Assembly: GCF_018446385.1 (NCBI RefSeq)
Contig: NC_055991.1
Location: 118,029,794-118,093,793, forward strand
DNA: 64,000 nucleotides
Direction of reading: 5' to 3'
DNA from: Zingiber officinale
Taxonomy: Eukaryota > Streptophyta > Magnoliopsida > Zingiberales > Zingiberaceae
The first letter of the stretch is position 1, and every line of letters begins with the position of its first letter. A model generated the notes under the pieces. That model was not told where the DNA came from. It searched no databases and worked only from the letters and a program-made list of their open reading frames with translations. The position numbers were made by a program, and so were the translations under genes. This document shows positions 13,058-24,936 of this stretch, piece by piece.

Positions 13058-15375
13058 GAGGTACTTGCCACAATGTTCTTACCATAGTGACTTTTACTTT
13101 AACATTTCTCCGCATCAGCCTTGTACTATTTGAACTAATCAAAGTACTTAGTCTTGCGGTACATTAAGTAAATTTATTTGTATCTTGAATAGTTGTCTAT
13201 AAATTAGACAAAATATTCAATACTACCTCTTGTCTGGATAGTCATAGGATCACACAAATCAGAATGAACCGATTTCAACATATCTTTGACTCCATACCCC
13301 TTGGACTTAAAAGCTTCTTGGTTATTTTTCTTCCAAGTAAGACTCGCAGGTTGGAAAGATTTCCACTACCAATGAACCCAAAAGTTCATCAGCTATCAAT
13401 GAATCCTACTCAAGTATAACCTAGCTTTAGATGCCAAAGATATAATTGGTTCATTTCCGAAGGTTGCTTTCTCTTAAAATTAGAAGATGTGTTACTAATT
13501 TCCATTTGTTGCATCGTGGGAGTTATTGGATTATAAATTGTCAACCATCATACCAGAATAGATAACTTTCCTATTTTTCTTGATAACAACTTTGTTATCA
13601 AAATAGACATAATATCTATAATAGTTTAGAAACTGAAATCAGGTTCTTTCTAAACTTGGTACGTAAAGACAATTACTTAAAATCCATATTTTATTTTTAT
13701 CAAAGGATAAGCATCTCCCACTGCAACAGTTACCACTTTTACAGTAGTGCCCATGTGTACGGTGATTTACCTTTCATTTAGTTGTCGGGTTTCCTGGAAC
13801 CCTGCAATGAATTGCAGACATGATTAATGGCATCTTGTATCTACACTCCAGGTTCTGGTAGATAACACCACTAGACATGTTTCAACTAATGAATTAAATA
13901 CACCTAAATTGTTCTTAGTTCTAAGAAGACAGTCTACCTTAATGTCCAAGTCCTATTTCCAATCATTACAATTGGGACTACTAAGTCTTTTTCTATAGTA
14001 TGACTACTAGGGATTGACAAACATCCTAAGAATCACAAAAACATTTGGTCAAGATCAACTCCTTAAAATCTCCATGAATTTTGTGTATACAAAATCGAAG
14101 AGGAGATTTTATTCATTAATTTTATTATCTCGTCAACTTTACTTTATGACGAATAAAATTAATAGTTGATCTGTCTTTGATCAAATATTTGGTCAAAACT
14201 CTTTGAATTTAAAATAACATTGATTCCTCAAACAATATTATTTAAATTTACCAACACCTCAAACACCGTGAATTTTGCATGCCACGTTAGTGTGGACGTA
14301 TACAAATTCAACATTTGTAAAGGAGGTTTTACCCATTAACTATCTTGTCAACGTATCTTTATGACAAATAAAATTATCTCAAACACCGTTAATTTTGTAT
14401 GCCACGTTAGTGTGGACGTATAAAATCAATCATTTGTAAGAGGGTTTTAACCCTTTAATTTTATTATCTTGTCAACCTAGTTTTATGACAAATTAATAGT
14501 TGGTTTCATTTGGTCACACAAATAATAGCAGTGACTCCGATGGGGAGGATACTATTAGATGTGTCTAAGTGTATACCATTACTTGACACTAAGTCCATTA
14601 ATAAAATTATGCCCCTTCCGTTGGGGAAGATCACACGCTCTTAATTAACTTCCTATAGTCATCCAAAAATGGAAGTCTGTTCTAGTGATCCACAAACAAG
14701 CTCATCCGTTATGGAGGAAGGCACTCAGAGCCAACGCGCAAGCTTGTTTGCATCACTTACAAACCAGTAATGGAGACCATGGGATTTATTTAAAAATCCC
14801 TCTCCCACTTAGTTATTTATAAACGAGGAATTTTAACTATGCTAGCCTACTAGTCATGTATACTAACATGCACACACAGCACAATATAAAAGCAATAAAT
14901 AGAAAATCTAATTTTCAACTATTATGGCTTTTATCTCTAGTTGTCCTCCGTGTGTTGTCATCCCAAGCTGCTGCCATATTTGGCCACCGCCACCGGGTCT
15001 AGCTGTCGCTCCTTGTTCCGCTGCGCCTCTGGTCCTTAGAAGGTTCCACGCTTTGCAAGATTCGATCCGCGACATAAATAGAATTTTACATTTTTGATCC
15101 TATATTCCATAAAAGGAATGTACATGTATCTAGATCAAAAACAAAATCCTAATAAAACTAAATACAGCTCCTGCTGTATTTTATAATACAATCATGCACA
15201 CACATATAAATGCCCTTGACATATCCAAGGGTCCAATCACACACATAATAACTAAAAGTCATAATAGTTGGATCCTGCATCCACAAAGTTAGCACATCCT
15301 ACTATTATCCTGCCTAAATTATGTATGGCATGTGCATAATTAAACTAATACCAAATACACAGAGGCAAAACCCTA

Positions 15376-15387
15376 GCTCTGATACCA
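15376..15387 (-). other. Primer binding site (tRNA-iMet)
   Basis: Third TGGTATCAGAGC site on the minus strand, adjoining the LTR edge at 15390. Confidence 0.9.
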
Positions 15388-15389
15388 AT

Positions 15390-17802
15390 TGTTGGTTGCT
15401 ACTCGTAAAACCTATAGGTTCCACTGTACAAAAATTTTGTACAAAGGTCTGAACCTTTTCCTAGCTACCATGTGTTCTTTTAAATTAAATTTTGGATCGC
15501 CTGCGGAACTTAACACGTTTGATCCAAAACTTAATCTATTTGTTCTTTTAGGTTTTGACTTGGATCTCCTGCGGAACTTAACACGTTCGACCCAAGTCTC
15601 CTTAAGTTATTAATTCCATTAAATATTAATTTCCATAAAAGGTTCCCAGTACTGACGTGGCGAGGCACATGGCCTTCTTGGATATGGGAGCAACCACCAC
15701 CGACTAGACAAAATCTTTAATAGAAAGCTAATATTTAATTTCCTAAAATAACTTTAGGTTAACCAAAGAGAACAATCAAATCACAAGGAAAAGAAAGAAA
15801 ACAAAAGAACACAACTTCGAAAAAACATATTCGAAATTCTAGAACGTAAGCCTCTTGTATTTGGTATTATTTCCATAAATAACTAGCATGATGCGGAAAT
15901 AGAAATTACTAGTTATACCTTGTAGAAAAACCTCTTGATCTTCTACCGTATTCCTCTTCTAACCTCGGACGTTGTGTGGGCAACGATCTTCCGAGACGAG
16001 AAACCACCAATCACCTTCTTCTCCTCCTAGCTAGGTTCGGCTAACAAAGAGGAAGCTTCACCAAGGAAGAAAAACAAAATACTAACCAAGCTCCAAGAGA
16101 TGCTAGCTTTCTCTCCTTCTTCTTCTTCTTCTCCGAGTAGTATCCGACCACCACAAGAGCTCCAATAGAAGGGTAGGGTTCGGCCACCACAAGAGGAAGA
16201 GAGGGAGAGATTGGCCGGCCACACCAAGGAACAAAAGAGGGAGAGGAATAATAGATGTTGTGTCTTGTGAAGGCACCCTCACCCCTTCTTTTATATTCCT
16301 TGGCCTAGGCAAATTAGGAAATTTAATTACAATAAATTTTCCTTAATTTCCTTGACATGATTTAATTGAGAGAAATAAAATAAAATTTCCCAAATTAATT
16401 TCAAGTGGCCGGCCACATCATTGGAAAAAAAAAGAGGACAAGTTTTAATCAACAATTAAAACTTCCTAATTTGTTTCCGGAAATTTAAAAAAATAAAATT
16501 TCTCTTTAAAATCTCTTCATGGTTGATAAAAGGAAATTTCTATAATTTTAATTTTATCAACATGTGAATAATTTTTAAAGAAAAAATAAAACATCTCTCC
16601 AATCTTCAAATAAGGAAAGAGATCTAATCTCTTTCTTTAATCTTTTGTAGATCTTTTACAAGAGAGATATTTTAATTTTAATTCTCTTTAAAATATATCT
16701 TCCACATAATAAAAATTAAAATTAAATTTCTTTTTTAATTTATTTTGGCCGGCCCTACTAGCTTGGGTTCAAGCTAGGGCCGGCCACCCAATTTTATACC
16801 TAGGCCGGCCCTAGCTTGTTCCCAAGCTAGCTTGGCCGGCCCCTATTGGGTGGGTTTAGAAGGTGGGTATAGGTGGGTATAGAACTCTATAAATAAGAGG
16901 CTACGATAGGGACCGAGAGGAGGAATTGGTTTTGGTCTCCCGATGAAATTAAGCATCCCGTGTTCGCCCCGAACACACAACTTAATTTCATCAATAATAA
17001 TTCATTCCACTAAAGAACTATTATTGAACTACCGCACCAATCCCAAATTACATTTTGGGCTCCTTCTTATTATGAGTGTGTTAGTCTCCCTGTGTTTAAG
17101 ATAACAAATGTCCACTAATTAAGTAAGTTACTGACAACTCACTTAATTAATATCTAGCTCCAAGAGTAGTACCACTCAACTTCATCGTCATGTCGGACTA
17201 TGTCCACCTGCAGGGTTTAACATGACAATCCTTATGAGCTCCTCTTGGGGACATTCTCAACCTAGATCACTAGGACACAGTTTCCTTCTATAATCAACAA
17301 CACACACTATAAGTGATATCATTTCCCAACTTATCGGGCTTATTGATTCATCGAACTAAATCTCACCCATTGATAAATTAAAGAAATAAATATCAAATAT
17401 ATGTGCTTGTTATTATATTAGGATTAAGAGCACACACTTCCATAATAACTGAGGTCTTTGTTTCTTTATAAAGTCAGTATAAAAGAAACGACCTCTAATG
17501 GTCCTACTCAATACACTCTAAGTGTACTAGTGTAATTATATAGTTAAGATAAACTAATACCTAATTACACTACGACCTTCCAATGGTTTGTTCCTTTCCA
17601 TTATGGTCGTGAGCTACTGTTTATAATTTATAAGGTACTGATAACATGATCCTCTGTGTGTGACACCACACACCATGTTATCTACAATATAAATTAATTG
17701 AACAACTTCATTTATCATAAATGTAGACATTTGACCAATGTGATTCTTATTTCTAGATAAATGTTTATACCAAAAGCTAGGCTTTTAGTATACACTCTAA
17801 CA
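15390..17802 (-). repeat. Copia LTR 3, outer 5' LTR of the array (2413 bp)
   Basis: Its TGTTAGAG end (minus strand) is at 17802 and adjoins GC-rich unrelated DNA, so this is the true right border of the array. It retains both CCTGCGGAAC repeats and the full GGCCGGCC block, and has the hairpin at 16942-16992. Confidence 0.92.
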
Positions 17803-18020
17803 ATCCGCGCCGACGAGCACCGTCGTTAAAGATCGAGAGCCGCGCCGATCGGCTATAAACATCCGCGCCGACGAGCACCGTCGTTAAAAATCGAGAGACG
17901 AGCCGACGTCTATAAATGTCCGAGCGAAAGGTCGACGAGCACCGTCGTTAAATCGAGAGCCGCGCCGATCGGCTATAAATATCCGCGCCATCGAGCTCCG
18001 TCAAAGATCGAGTGCCGAAC
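17803..18020. repeat. GC-rich tandem repeat with embedded TATAAA boxes
   Basis: About four imperfect units of roughly 58 bp. Each starts near ATCCGCGCCGACGAGCACCG and ends near CGATCGGCTATAAA. The TATAAA-like boxes recur at the unit ends. The copia array is inserted exactly at a unit start. The repeat could be the regulatory part of an LTR belonging to the GC-rich element to its right, but no matching second LTR is visible. Confidence 0.7.
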
Positions 18021-18381
18021 TCGCGACTGTGAACTTGGACGGAACTGAGGACGCCAAATAACGAGCGTTCGCAAGTACTAAATTAATTAGGCCCAATCGG
18101 TCATCGGCTTGCCAACACTTCGCATTCACTAGATGCAAGCAGTGTAGCCAAGCGTTAAACGATTTCGAGGAAAACGAGTCTACCGATTAACCTGATCAGT
18201 CGTTTGGTAGGAAACATGGGGAGCCCAACTGATTCTACGAATAAGCAGCAACACACTAAAAGGAGACAATGAAGGGCAAACAAATACAAGCAAAGGAACA
18301 TAAGGAGGCCGAACGGCACGTACAAAAAATGTTGCATCCGCCGAGCGGATGAAATACAGAAAGCACTTGAAAGAACTCGCC

Positions 18382-20544
18382 TCACTCAGGGTCTTCAAAA
18401 TTAAAGAAGGCGTCCGGAATATCATCAATCATAGCCGCCAGGTCGGAGGCGGGAATATGCATTCCCTCGGGAAGGTGGCCACCTTTCTTCAAGTATGTCA
18501 CGGTGACCTTGACCGCTTCGGCGAAAGTAGAAGAGACGTTGCCACCGAATTTTACGCCGAACCTCTCTGAGCGGAGGTATTCTTGGCGCGCTGCTGCTAG
18601 GCGGTTCGGCTCTCCCTCCTTATATTTTTTGAGTGCCGCTCGGGAAGCAGTTAAGGTATCTTGGACAGCCTTCAAGTCCACCTCGGCCTTTGTGCGTTCT
18701 GCCGAACGGTCCTCTCGCTCGGCGTTCAGCTGGGCCTCCAGATCCTTGGATCGCTGATCTAGCGCCCGGACTTCAACTTTCATCTTATCCAGAACAGCAA
18801 TCGATCGCCTCTTCCGGCCACTGGCGCGCTTCACGTCCCCGTCACGTTTCTTCACTAAGTCTTCAAGTCGGGCTACCTCTGCAGCCAGATCGGCGGTCTT
18901 CTTCTGTTCGGCCTCAAGAGCTTGTTTCTCCCGCTCGGCCGTGGGACCTCCCGACACTTGGAGTTTTTCCAGGAGATCCTCCAACTCGGCTAGCCGATGG
19001 CTAGTGGCGATTTGCTCAGCCCAGCGCTGTAAAGGAAATAATGAAGTCAGGAACCAAATAGTAGCATGACACAGGAAGAAAAATGAATTTACCTGAGTGG
19101 CCTGCTACATGTTGTTGTCGCCGAGCTGCTTGGGCGTCATGAGGGCCACTTGGATCTGCGCGTCCTCAAAAAGCTTGGCGAGCGGACCCGTCAAGGTTAT
19201 TTCGTGAACGGGGCTCGAGGGCCGATCGGCGGACAGTAAATATTCCTCCGATGGGAATCGGAGGGTAGTCTTGATGGTCGGATGGCCGGACGGCGCTTCT
19301 TCAGTCGCGGCCGCCTGATGCGAGGACTCCCCTATGGTGGAAGTTTCGCCCAACCGACGTAAGCGGCGACGAGTCCGGGGAGGAGAGCCGGAGGGCTGTG
19401 CGGTAGGCGAAGCCGCAGGGGTCCCGATCTGTGATGGCGTGCGAGCAGGCGAAGTTACGCCGATCGGCGCCTGTGGTTCCCCCTCTTGGGTCGGCGGAAG
19501 GCTGGAGTCTCTTCGACGTTTTCGCCGAACCTCCAATGGTGGATCCCCGACCTGGGGGACGCCCAGCTCGGCGGGGGCTGAGGAAACAGGATCCGCCTCA
19601 ACCTCCGTTGAAGCGGATGGGGCAGCTTCTGTTTCAGGGGCGGACTGCGCCCCCCCCCTCTCCTACATCCGCCGGGCGGCTAGGGATAAGACCCCGCTCG
19701 GCGAGTTCCTTTTTTGTGGCGGCCTCAATCTCCACGGCCTTCAACTTCAGATGATCAGTAGCCTTGGAGCGCCACATGACTTCAGCTGCAGTAAAAGAAA
19801 TTAAAATCAATTAGACAAAAAAGACTAAGAGAGTAAAGAATCCTTACTCATGCGGAAGGGGAGATTTGCCCGAACGGGAGACAATCCGAAAATATACAAC
19901 ACCCCCTTGAGCAGCAACTGGTCGATCTTGTATCGCTGACCGGACAACCAGTTCGCCGCATGAAGATAGGCTGGATTGCTTCTGAACTTGCCGAGCTCCG
20001 GCTGAGTCGGCACAGCGGTCTGCCATTTGGTTCGGAATGCTGGCCGCTCGGGAAGTCGGATATAGAAGAAAAACTCCTTCCAGTGTTTGTTGGAGGTCGG
20101 CATATTATCAAAAAATTTAAAGCCTATTCTACTTTGGAAAATAAAAGTGCCCGGCTCGGATTGTTTGGGATAGAAGAAGAAGTGGAATATTTTGGGGTCA
20201 AGAGGGATACTGTGCAGCTTGAAGAGGACGACCACCCCGCTCAGCAGCCTAAAGGAATTCGGCACAAGTTGGCCGAGCGGGATGCGAAAATAGTTACAAA
20301 CCTCTAAAATAAAAGGATGGGTAGGAAATCTAAGGCCGCCCTGGAATTGGTCTAGAAAAAAACAAATGGTGCCGATCGGGGGGTCATGGGGCCGGTCAGT
20401 CGGGTCGGCTACAACTATTTCATGGTCATCTGGGATCCCGTACGTCCGAACAAGGCGCCGAGCGCCCTCTTCATCAAACCGACTCTCCATGGTCGCATAC
20501 CATGGGCCGTGAACGTTGGTGGCGGGTTCGAAGGAGCTTGCCAT
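18382..20544 (-). pseudogene. Putative gypsy-type transposase-family gene, three exons, broken
   Basis: Three exons can be placed on the minus strand: 20544-19848, 19785-19093 and 19026-18382, all with GT-AG borders. Exon 1 matches the plant putative gypsy-type transposon N-terminal domain (Transposase_28, PF04195-like), around GPWYATMESRFDEE and FPTHPFILEVCNYFRIPLGQ. Exon 2 is low-complexity, Pro/Ala/Glu-rich, with a basic RRKRRR stretch that could be a nuclear signal. Exon 3 is a long coiled coil ending in FEDPE. Two lesions break it: a run of nine C (19650-19658), where eight would keep frame with exon 1, and an in-frame TAG at 19105-19107 just before the end of exon 2. The start is the ATG at 20544. 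The role of this family is unknown; it is carried by plant retrotransposons. Confidence 0.7.
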
Positions 20545-21935
20545 CTCGGAGAGGCGAAAGAATAGCAAGAAATCGAAGGAAGGGGAACGAAAGGGGCGAA
20601 ATGAGCAGAGGAGACCTAGTAAGTGAAGGAAGAAGACTCACTGGGAAGGAAACGGGCGGAAAGAATCACCGATGAGATGATCGCCGCCGAAAAACAAGAA
20701 CTGGATCGTCGGAGGTCAAGGCAGAGGAAGAGGCAGAAGGCAACGCGCAAGCGAATAGGCGGCGAAGGAAGGAGACGGAGGATTTATACGGCTGAGGTCG
20801 GTCGGCCTCCGCCGTCGGATGCAGGTCACGGGAGACGAGGTCATCATCTGACCGTCCATTTCAAACGGGGGCGTCCCATCGTAAGTGACGCCGCCGCCAC
20901 ACAATGGTCGACACGTGGCGCCCTGTCACCGAGCGCAATTAATGCGCCCATACCGCGCATGCTTCGGCTTAATGAAGAGGATTTGCGTGATTTTCGAGAA
21001 GATTTAGACAAGCAAACATCCAGGTTGAGCGACAAGACAACCAAAACGAAGAGCCGAGCGGCTGAATTTGGCAGAAGGGCCGAACGGTCCCAGGGATATT
21101 ATAAGCTACGGAAAGGCGGCGACCGCCCGCTCGGACACATATAGTCCAGTCAGTCGGACTCACTTCCTCCTTCGACTAGACTTGAAGGGAAGGCAAGTGA
21201 TCCGGCGATAAGAATGGGGGACCCACTTCCTGAAGGGTCTCAGCTTGAGGACCGATGAAGGGCTGACTAAGCGGTTAATGGCCGCGCCGAGCTGCTGAGT
21301 AGGTCCGAGCGGATCTAGAGATAACCCATCCAGGGGCTTGAGTTTCTGACGCCAAGGCAGGAGGATCGAAGGGCCGAGCGGGAGTCCGCTCGGCTGGGGC
21401 CAAAGGGCCGAGCGGGTTGTCCGTTCGGCCAAGATAAGGGCGGGGGTACAAAGGTGGCCGAGCGGCCTATGCTCTCGGCTCGGGATATGAGATATCGGCA
21501 GAAGCATGTCTGATGATTAGGCCGTACACAAGATCGCACGATGGGGGATCCTGCCGTCACATCATGGAAAGGTTGATACAGTAGCAGTATGGCCTCATTG
21601 ATGTCTTCCTGCCAGATCCATATTTGGGCATGGCCCTTCTGACAGACCCATGCCTGGACATGGTCAAAGGCAGGTGGTTGCTTTGATTGGCGCGCCCAGG
21701 CTTCTCCGAGAGGTCTATATAAGGCCTCCATTTCTTCACCGGAGGTATGAAAGAGTCTTCATCTTGAGGCCACCTTTTTGTTATTCCTCGCCTGACTTGA
21801 GCGTCGGAGGGCCGTCGCCAGGACACCCCTCCCGGCTCGGTTTTGCTGCAGGTTCGCCGGAGCACTCAAGGATCCAGCAGGGAGCGCCACGTGCCCAGTG
21901 TCCGTTGACTCCTGGTTCGGACAGGATCAGATGAT
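20545..21935. mobile_element. GC-rich non-coding flank of the same transposon
   Basis: No convincing gene is visible. The stretch is dense in GGCCGAGCGG and its complement CCGCTCGG, for example near 21053, 21303, 21374, 21386, 21406 and 21457, some as short inverted pairs. The same motif occurs inside the neighbouring broken gene. Composition drops to AT-rich sequence after about 21935, which I take as the element's edge. A TATA-like TATATAAGG lies near 21717 on the plus strand. Confidence 0.5.
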
Positions 21936-23360
21936 AACATAAAATACTGTTATATAATGAAATTGAAAACCAATTTAATAAAAAAAAATTAAGATGATCT
22001 GAATTTCATTCCCCATAATATAACGACAGAACACATATACAACCAAGCAGTGGTGGTTAGTCATGATGAACTGAGAAAGTACCCAAAGACCATGGTCTCC
22101 TTATATGGCTCTGAAAGATTTACACCCCTAGACACCTACGCGTAAGAGAAAACTCCTCTCAATATATTTATTTACATCATACATGCATGTATAATAATCT
22201 AAACCAATAGTAAAACTTTTAATGTGAGACTAAACTTTGACAAAGGAATCTCCTTCTTCCACCTCTAATAATTTTATCAGTGCTTCAGAAGCTTTAGGGA
22301 AGAGAAAAAACCTACGTAGCCTTGTAATTGATGGTGATCGATCTATCATCGTCTTCATGTGGCTTCCGAGATTCTCTGAAGATGATACTAAAAGATTTAA
22401 GAGTCTTTGCGATTCCTGGTGCTCTCTGTTCTTCCAGTGAGTTTACTGAAAGCAGATGGTCATTTGAAGCATCTTCAGTACTTTGAATTCCCAAGCAAAG
22501 AGCATGCAGGAGTTTCCCAACCTACCCAATTCACTTAGGGGCAATTACAAACTAAAACGGCTGAAGATCAAGGATGTTTAAAAGTATTTGATGGTAATAC
22601 ATAGAGTCATTATTGGAGATTTGTTTGAGAAAATTCTGAAATCAAATTCCCACGAGTAAATAGCCGATAAACCAAAATAAACATGGTGCATCTGATGAAA
22701 AATCGTCTCACTTGGTGAAAATTCTATAACACTTATTTTGAGATAGTGATCGTACGATTATTCGATATATAAACTCGAAGTTGAGAACGTTAGTTGGACA
22801 CAAGTACTTTCCCTAAAATGCAGGATGACAATTCACCTCTCCAATTGAGGTAGTTGCTTTTGTTCCTCACAAAATACAATGAGTTACAAATTGTATTTAG
22901 TCTATAACGTTTAAAACATGCATATATAGCCTCATCTCGAACTTCCCCATCATAAAGAAGCGAATATAGCGGGGAACATAATAAAAGGATAGATTTACGT
23001 TTCACTTCACCCATTGTCATCACTATCAATATCAAAAAGCCACTTGCCGATTGTCTGTTGAAATAGATTACTTCCGATTGTGTTTGGGTTTTTCTAAGTT
23101 GAGAGGATCATGCCAAACTAAAGAGAAGGAGGGATAAACCTAGTTGAGGATAAGGAAATATTCCATGTTGCAAGTAAACAAAGAGTTGAGTTTCTTTTGG
23201 TTTTCCAACACTAATATAAGGTAGCTCATGTAACCGAGCGATGGCATGACATACACCTAATCTTTGTTTTATTTCTATTTTTTTAAAAAAAAAATAACAA
23301 TGTGAGTTTTCTGTTTTTGTTGAGAATGGATTGATTTAAATTGCATGTTCAGCCACTGCT
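21936..23360. other. AT-rich intergenic region, no complete gene
   Basis: Apart from a possible leucine-rich-repeat relic at 22237-22580, I see no coding signal or transposon ends here. Confidence 0.5.
22237..22580 (+). pseudogene. Possible relic of NLR leucine-rich repeats
   Basis: Short stretches in different frames resemble the linker and leucine-rich repeats of plant NB-LRR proteins: SASEALGKRKNLRSLVIDGD, then LPRFSEDDTKRFKSL, and, after frameshifts, FPNLPNSLRGNYKLKRLKIK. No NB-ARC motifs are near, and the pieces are separated by stops. The pattern is suggestive, and chance similarity is quite possible. Confidence 0.3.
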
Positions 23361-23369
23361 CTATATATA
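23361..23369 (+). promoter_or_regulatory. TATA box of the DUF599 gene
   Basis: CTATATATA lies about 105 bp upstream of the ATG at 23474, at a normal distance for a plant promoter with a short leader. Confidence 0.55.
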
Positions 23370-23473
23370 CAACCACAAGCTCCCAACATGCATGACCCCA
23401 AAACGATCCAAAGAATAAAGAGAGCAATCGAGAGAAGAAGGAGAAGAAGATTCAGGTTTCTGCTGATCACAAA

Positions 23474-24254
23474 ATGGAGTGCAGAAAGTGTTACTTGGAT
23501 CTTGTTCTGATCCCCTTGAGCCTTCTCCTCCACATCTCCTACCACATTTGGCTGTGGTACCAAGTCCGATATCACCCACTCAGAACCGCCATCGGAATCC
23601 ACTCCGCCGCCCGGCGCCTTTGGGTCCTTTCCGTCGTCAAAGTAAGCATTGACCGATTTGAGACACTCGATCGAGCAATTGAGTTCATTGGCAATGGAAA
23701 TTGAACTAGAAGTTGTTGCATTTTGCTGTTGTTTTTAGGAGAACGAGAAGAAGAACGTCCTGGCGGTGCAAACCTTCCGGAACACGATAATGGGCGCGAC
23801 GCTGATGGCCAGCACCTGCGCCGTCCTCTGCTCCGGCCTCGCCGCCCTTGTCACCACCGTCGAGCGCTCACCGCTGGCGCCGTCAACGACGATCCAGTAC
23901 GTCTCCGTCCTCCTCGCCTTCCTGTTCGCCTTCCTCTGCTTCTCCCTCTCCATCAATCTCATCAACCAAGTCTGCTTCCTGATCAACACGCCCGCCATGG
24001 ACTCGGAGTTCACCTGCGACGTGTTGGAGAAGGCGTACATGTTCCAGTTGCTGGGCAGCAGAGTGTTCTACGCGGCGTTGACTCTGCTTCTGTGGATTTT
24101 CGGGTCGGTTTTCGTGTTCTCCGCATCCGTCGCCGTCGTCTGCTTGTTGCTGAGCCTGGATGTGGTGCATGAAGGAAGAAGAAGCAGGAAGGATGGCAAC
24201 GAGGTCGGCGGTGATCAGATGAAGGTGGATGATGAAAAGGGCACGGTGGTTTAA
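23474..24254 (+). CDS. DUF599 family membrane protein
   Basis: Two exons, 23474-23641 and 23739-24254, joined in phase 0 across a GT-AG intron, give 227 residues. The DUF599 (PF04654) signature is visible: a hydrophobic N-terminus with ISYHIWLWYQVRYHPLRTAI, then NVLAVQTFRNTIMGATLMAST at the start of exon 2. Four hydrophobic segments lie at about residues 6-26, 74-94, 108-128 and 174-196, so it is an integral membrane protein. The C-terminal 30 residues are charged. The exact function of this plant family is not established. The ATG is the first in frame after the TATA box and leads directly into the conserved N-terminus. The length is usual for the family and I see no lesion. Confidence 0.88.
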
Positions 24255-24369
24255 TTTAAGTAATATGAAGGAGCTAATTGAATTTTTTTTCAGAGATTAA
24301 TGAATATTTTTTAATTAATATTATTTGTTGAATTAATATTATTTATATTTTCTTTTTGAGATGTTTGTA

Positions 24370-24575
24370 NNNNNNNNNNNNNNNNNNNNNNNNNNNNNNN
24401 NNNNNNNNNNNNNNNNNNNNNNNNNNNNNNNNNNNNNNNNNNNNNNNNNNNNNNNNNNNNNNNNNNNNNNNNNNNNNNNNNNNNNNNNNNNNNNNNNNNN
24501 NNNNNNNNNNNNNNNNNNNNNNNNNNNNNNNNNNNNNNNNNNNNNNNNNNNNNNNNNNNNNNNNNNNNNNNNNNN
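24370..24575. other. Assembly gap (206 N)
   Basis: A run of N between the DUF599 and EXO70 genes. It lies outside both coding regions but could hide part of the EXO70 promoter. Confidence 1.
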
Positions 24576-24861
24576 AATACGTTAAATAAAGGAATTGAAG
24601 AAAGGGCCGGATCCAATTTACAGGGAAAATAGTGTTAATAAACACTGGTAACTCCATTCTATGCAAATTCTCATAATATCAGGTTTTTTTCTTAAAATTT
24701 GGTAAATAATATTTTTATAATTCCGCGGCGCCTTGGCTTCAATTTTTTCCGCCAAATGGCCTTCGAATCCTCGCCCTGCCGCCGGCTTCGTTCCTTGAAT
24801 TTATCGTCGCCGATTGTCACCATCCGTCGACCTCTCCGTCCATCTCAACCCTGCCGCCTTC

Positions 24862-24870
24862 TATTTATAT
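24862..24870 (+). promoter_or_regulatory. Possible TATA element of the EXO70 gene
   Basis: TATTTATAT lies about 70 bp upstream of the EXO70 ATG at 24937, in an otherwise C/T-rich leader. It is the only TATA-like match close to the gene. Confidence 0.35.
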
Positions 24871-24936
24871 CTTGTCTTCTTCCTTTCGCCACCTCCAATT
24901 CCATTCCCCTCTTCACTTCCCCTTCGCCAGCCTCCG

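Larger units (their letters stand above)
10864..15389 (-). pseudogene. Copia internal region B with degenerate gag-pol
   Basis: Near-identical to internal region A, including the same broken integrase (12836-13057) and RT, so both units descend from one already decayed element or from recent duplication. The purine tract reads AAGTGGGAGAT on the minus strand next to 10863, closer to the copia consensus than the copy at 4004. A short deletion relative to unit A lies near 11560. Confidence 0.85.
1..17802 (-). mobile_element. Tandem Ty1/copia array: three LTRs, two full internal regions and one partial
   Basis: The sequence starting at position 1 recurs at 6952 and 13801 almost unchanged, giving a period of about 6.85 kb. 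Each period holds one LTR (2.3-2.4 kb) and one internal region (4.5 kb) in minus orientation. LTRs are 1600-4003, 8549-10863 and 15390-17802; on the minus strand each starts TGTTAGAG and ends CCAACA. Each internal region has a tRNA-Met primer site at its high-coordinate end and a purine tract at its low-coordinate end. Adjacent units share a single LTR. That is the product expected from unequal recombination between LTRs, not from independent insertions. Pol order (protease, integrase, RT, RNase H) is that of copia. All copies carry many stops and look non-coding. The left end lies outside the window, so the target duplication cannot be checked. Confidence 0.93.

Noticed and set aside
17803-18020. 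GC-rich tandem repeat considered as satellite or rDNA spacer
   Set aside because: Only about four units, with no rRNA sequence nearby. It fits better as part of the adjoining transposon.
18503-19804. Plus-strand frames overlapping the GC-rich minus-strand gene
   Set aside because: Mirror frames of GC-rich exons. The minus-strand reading has splice sites and known-domain similarity; these have neither.
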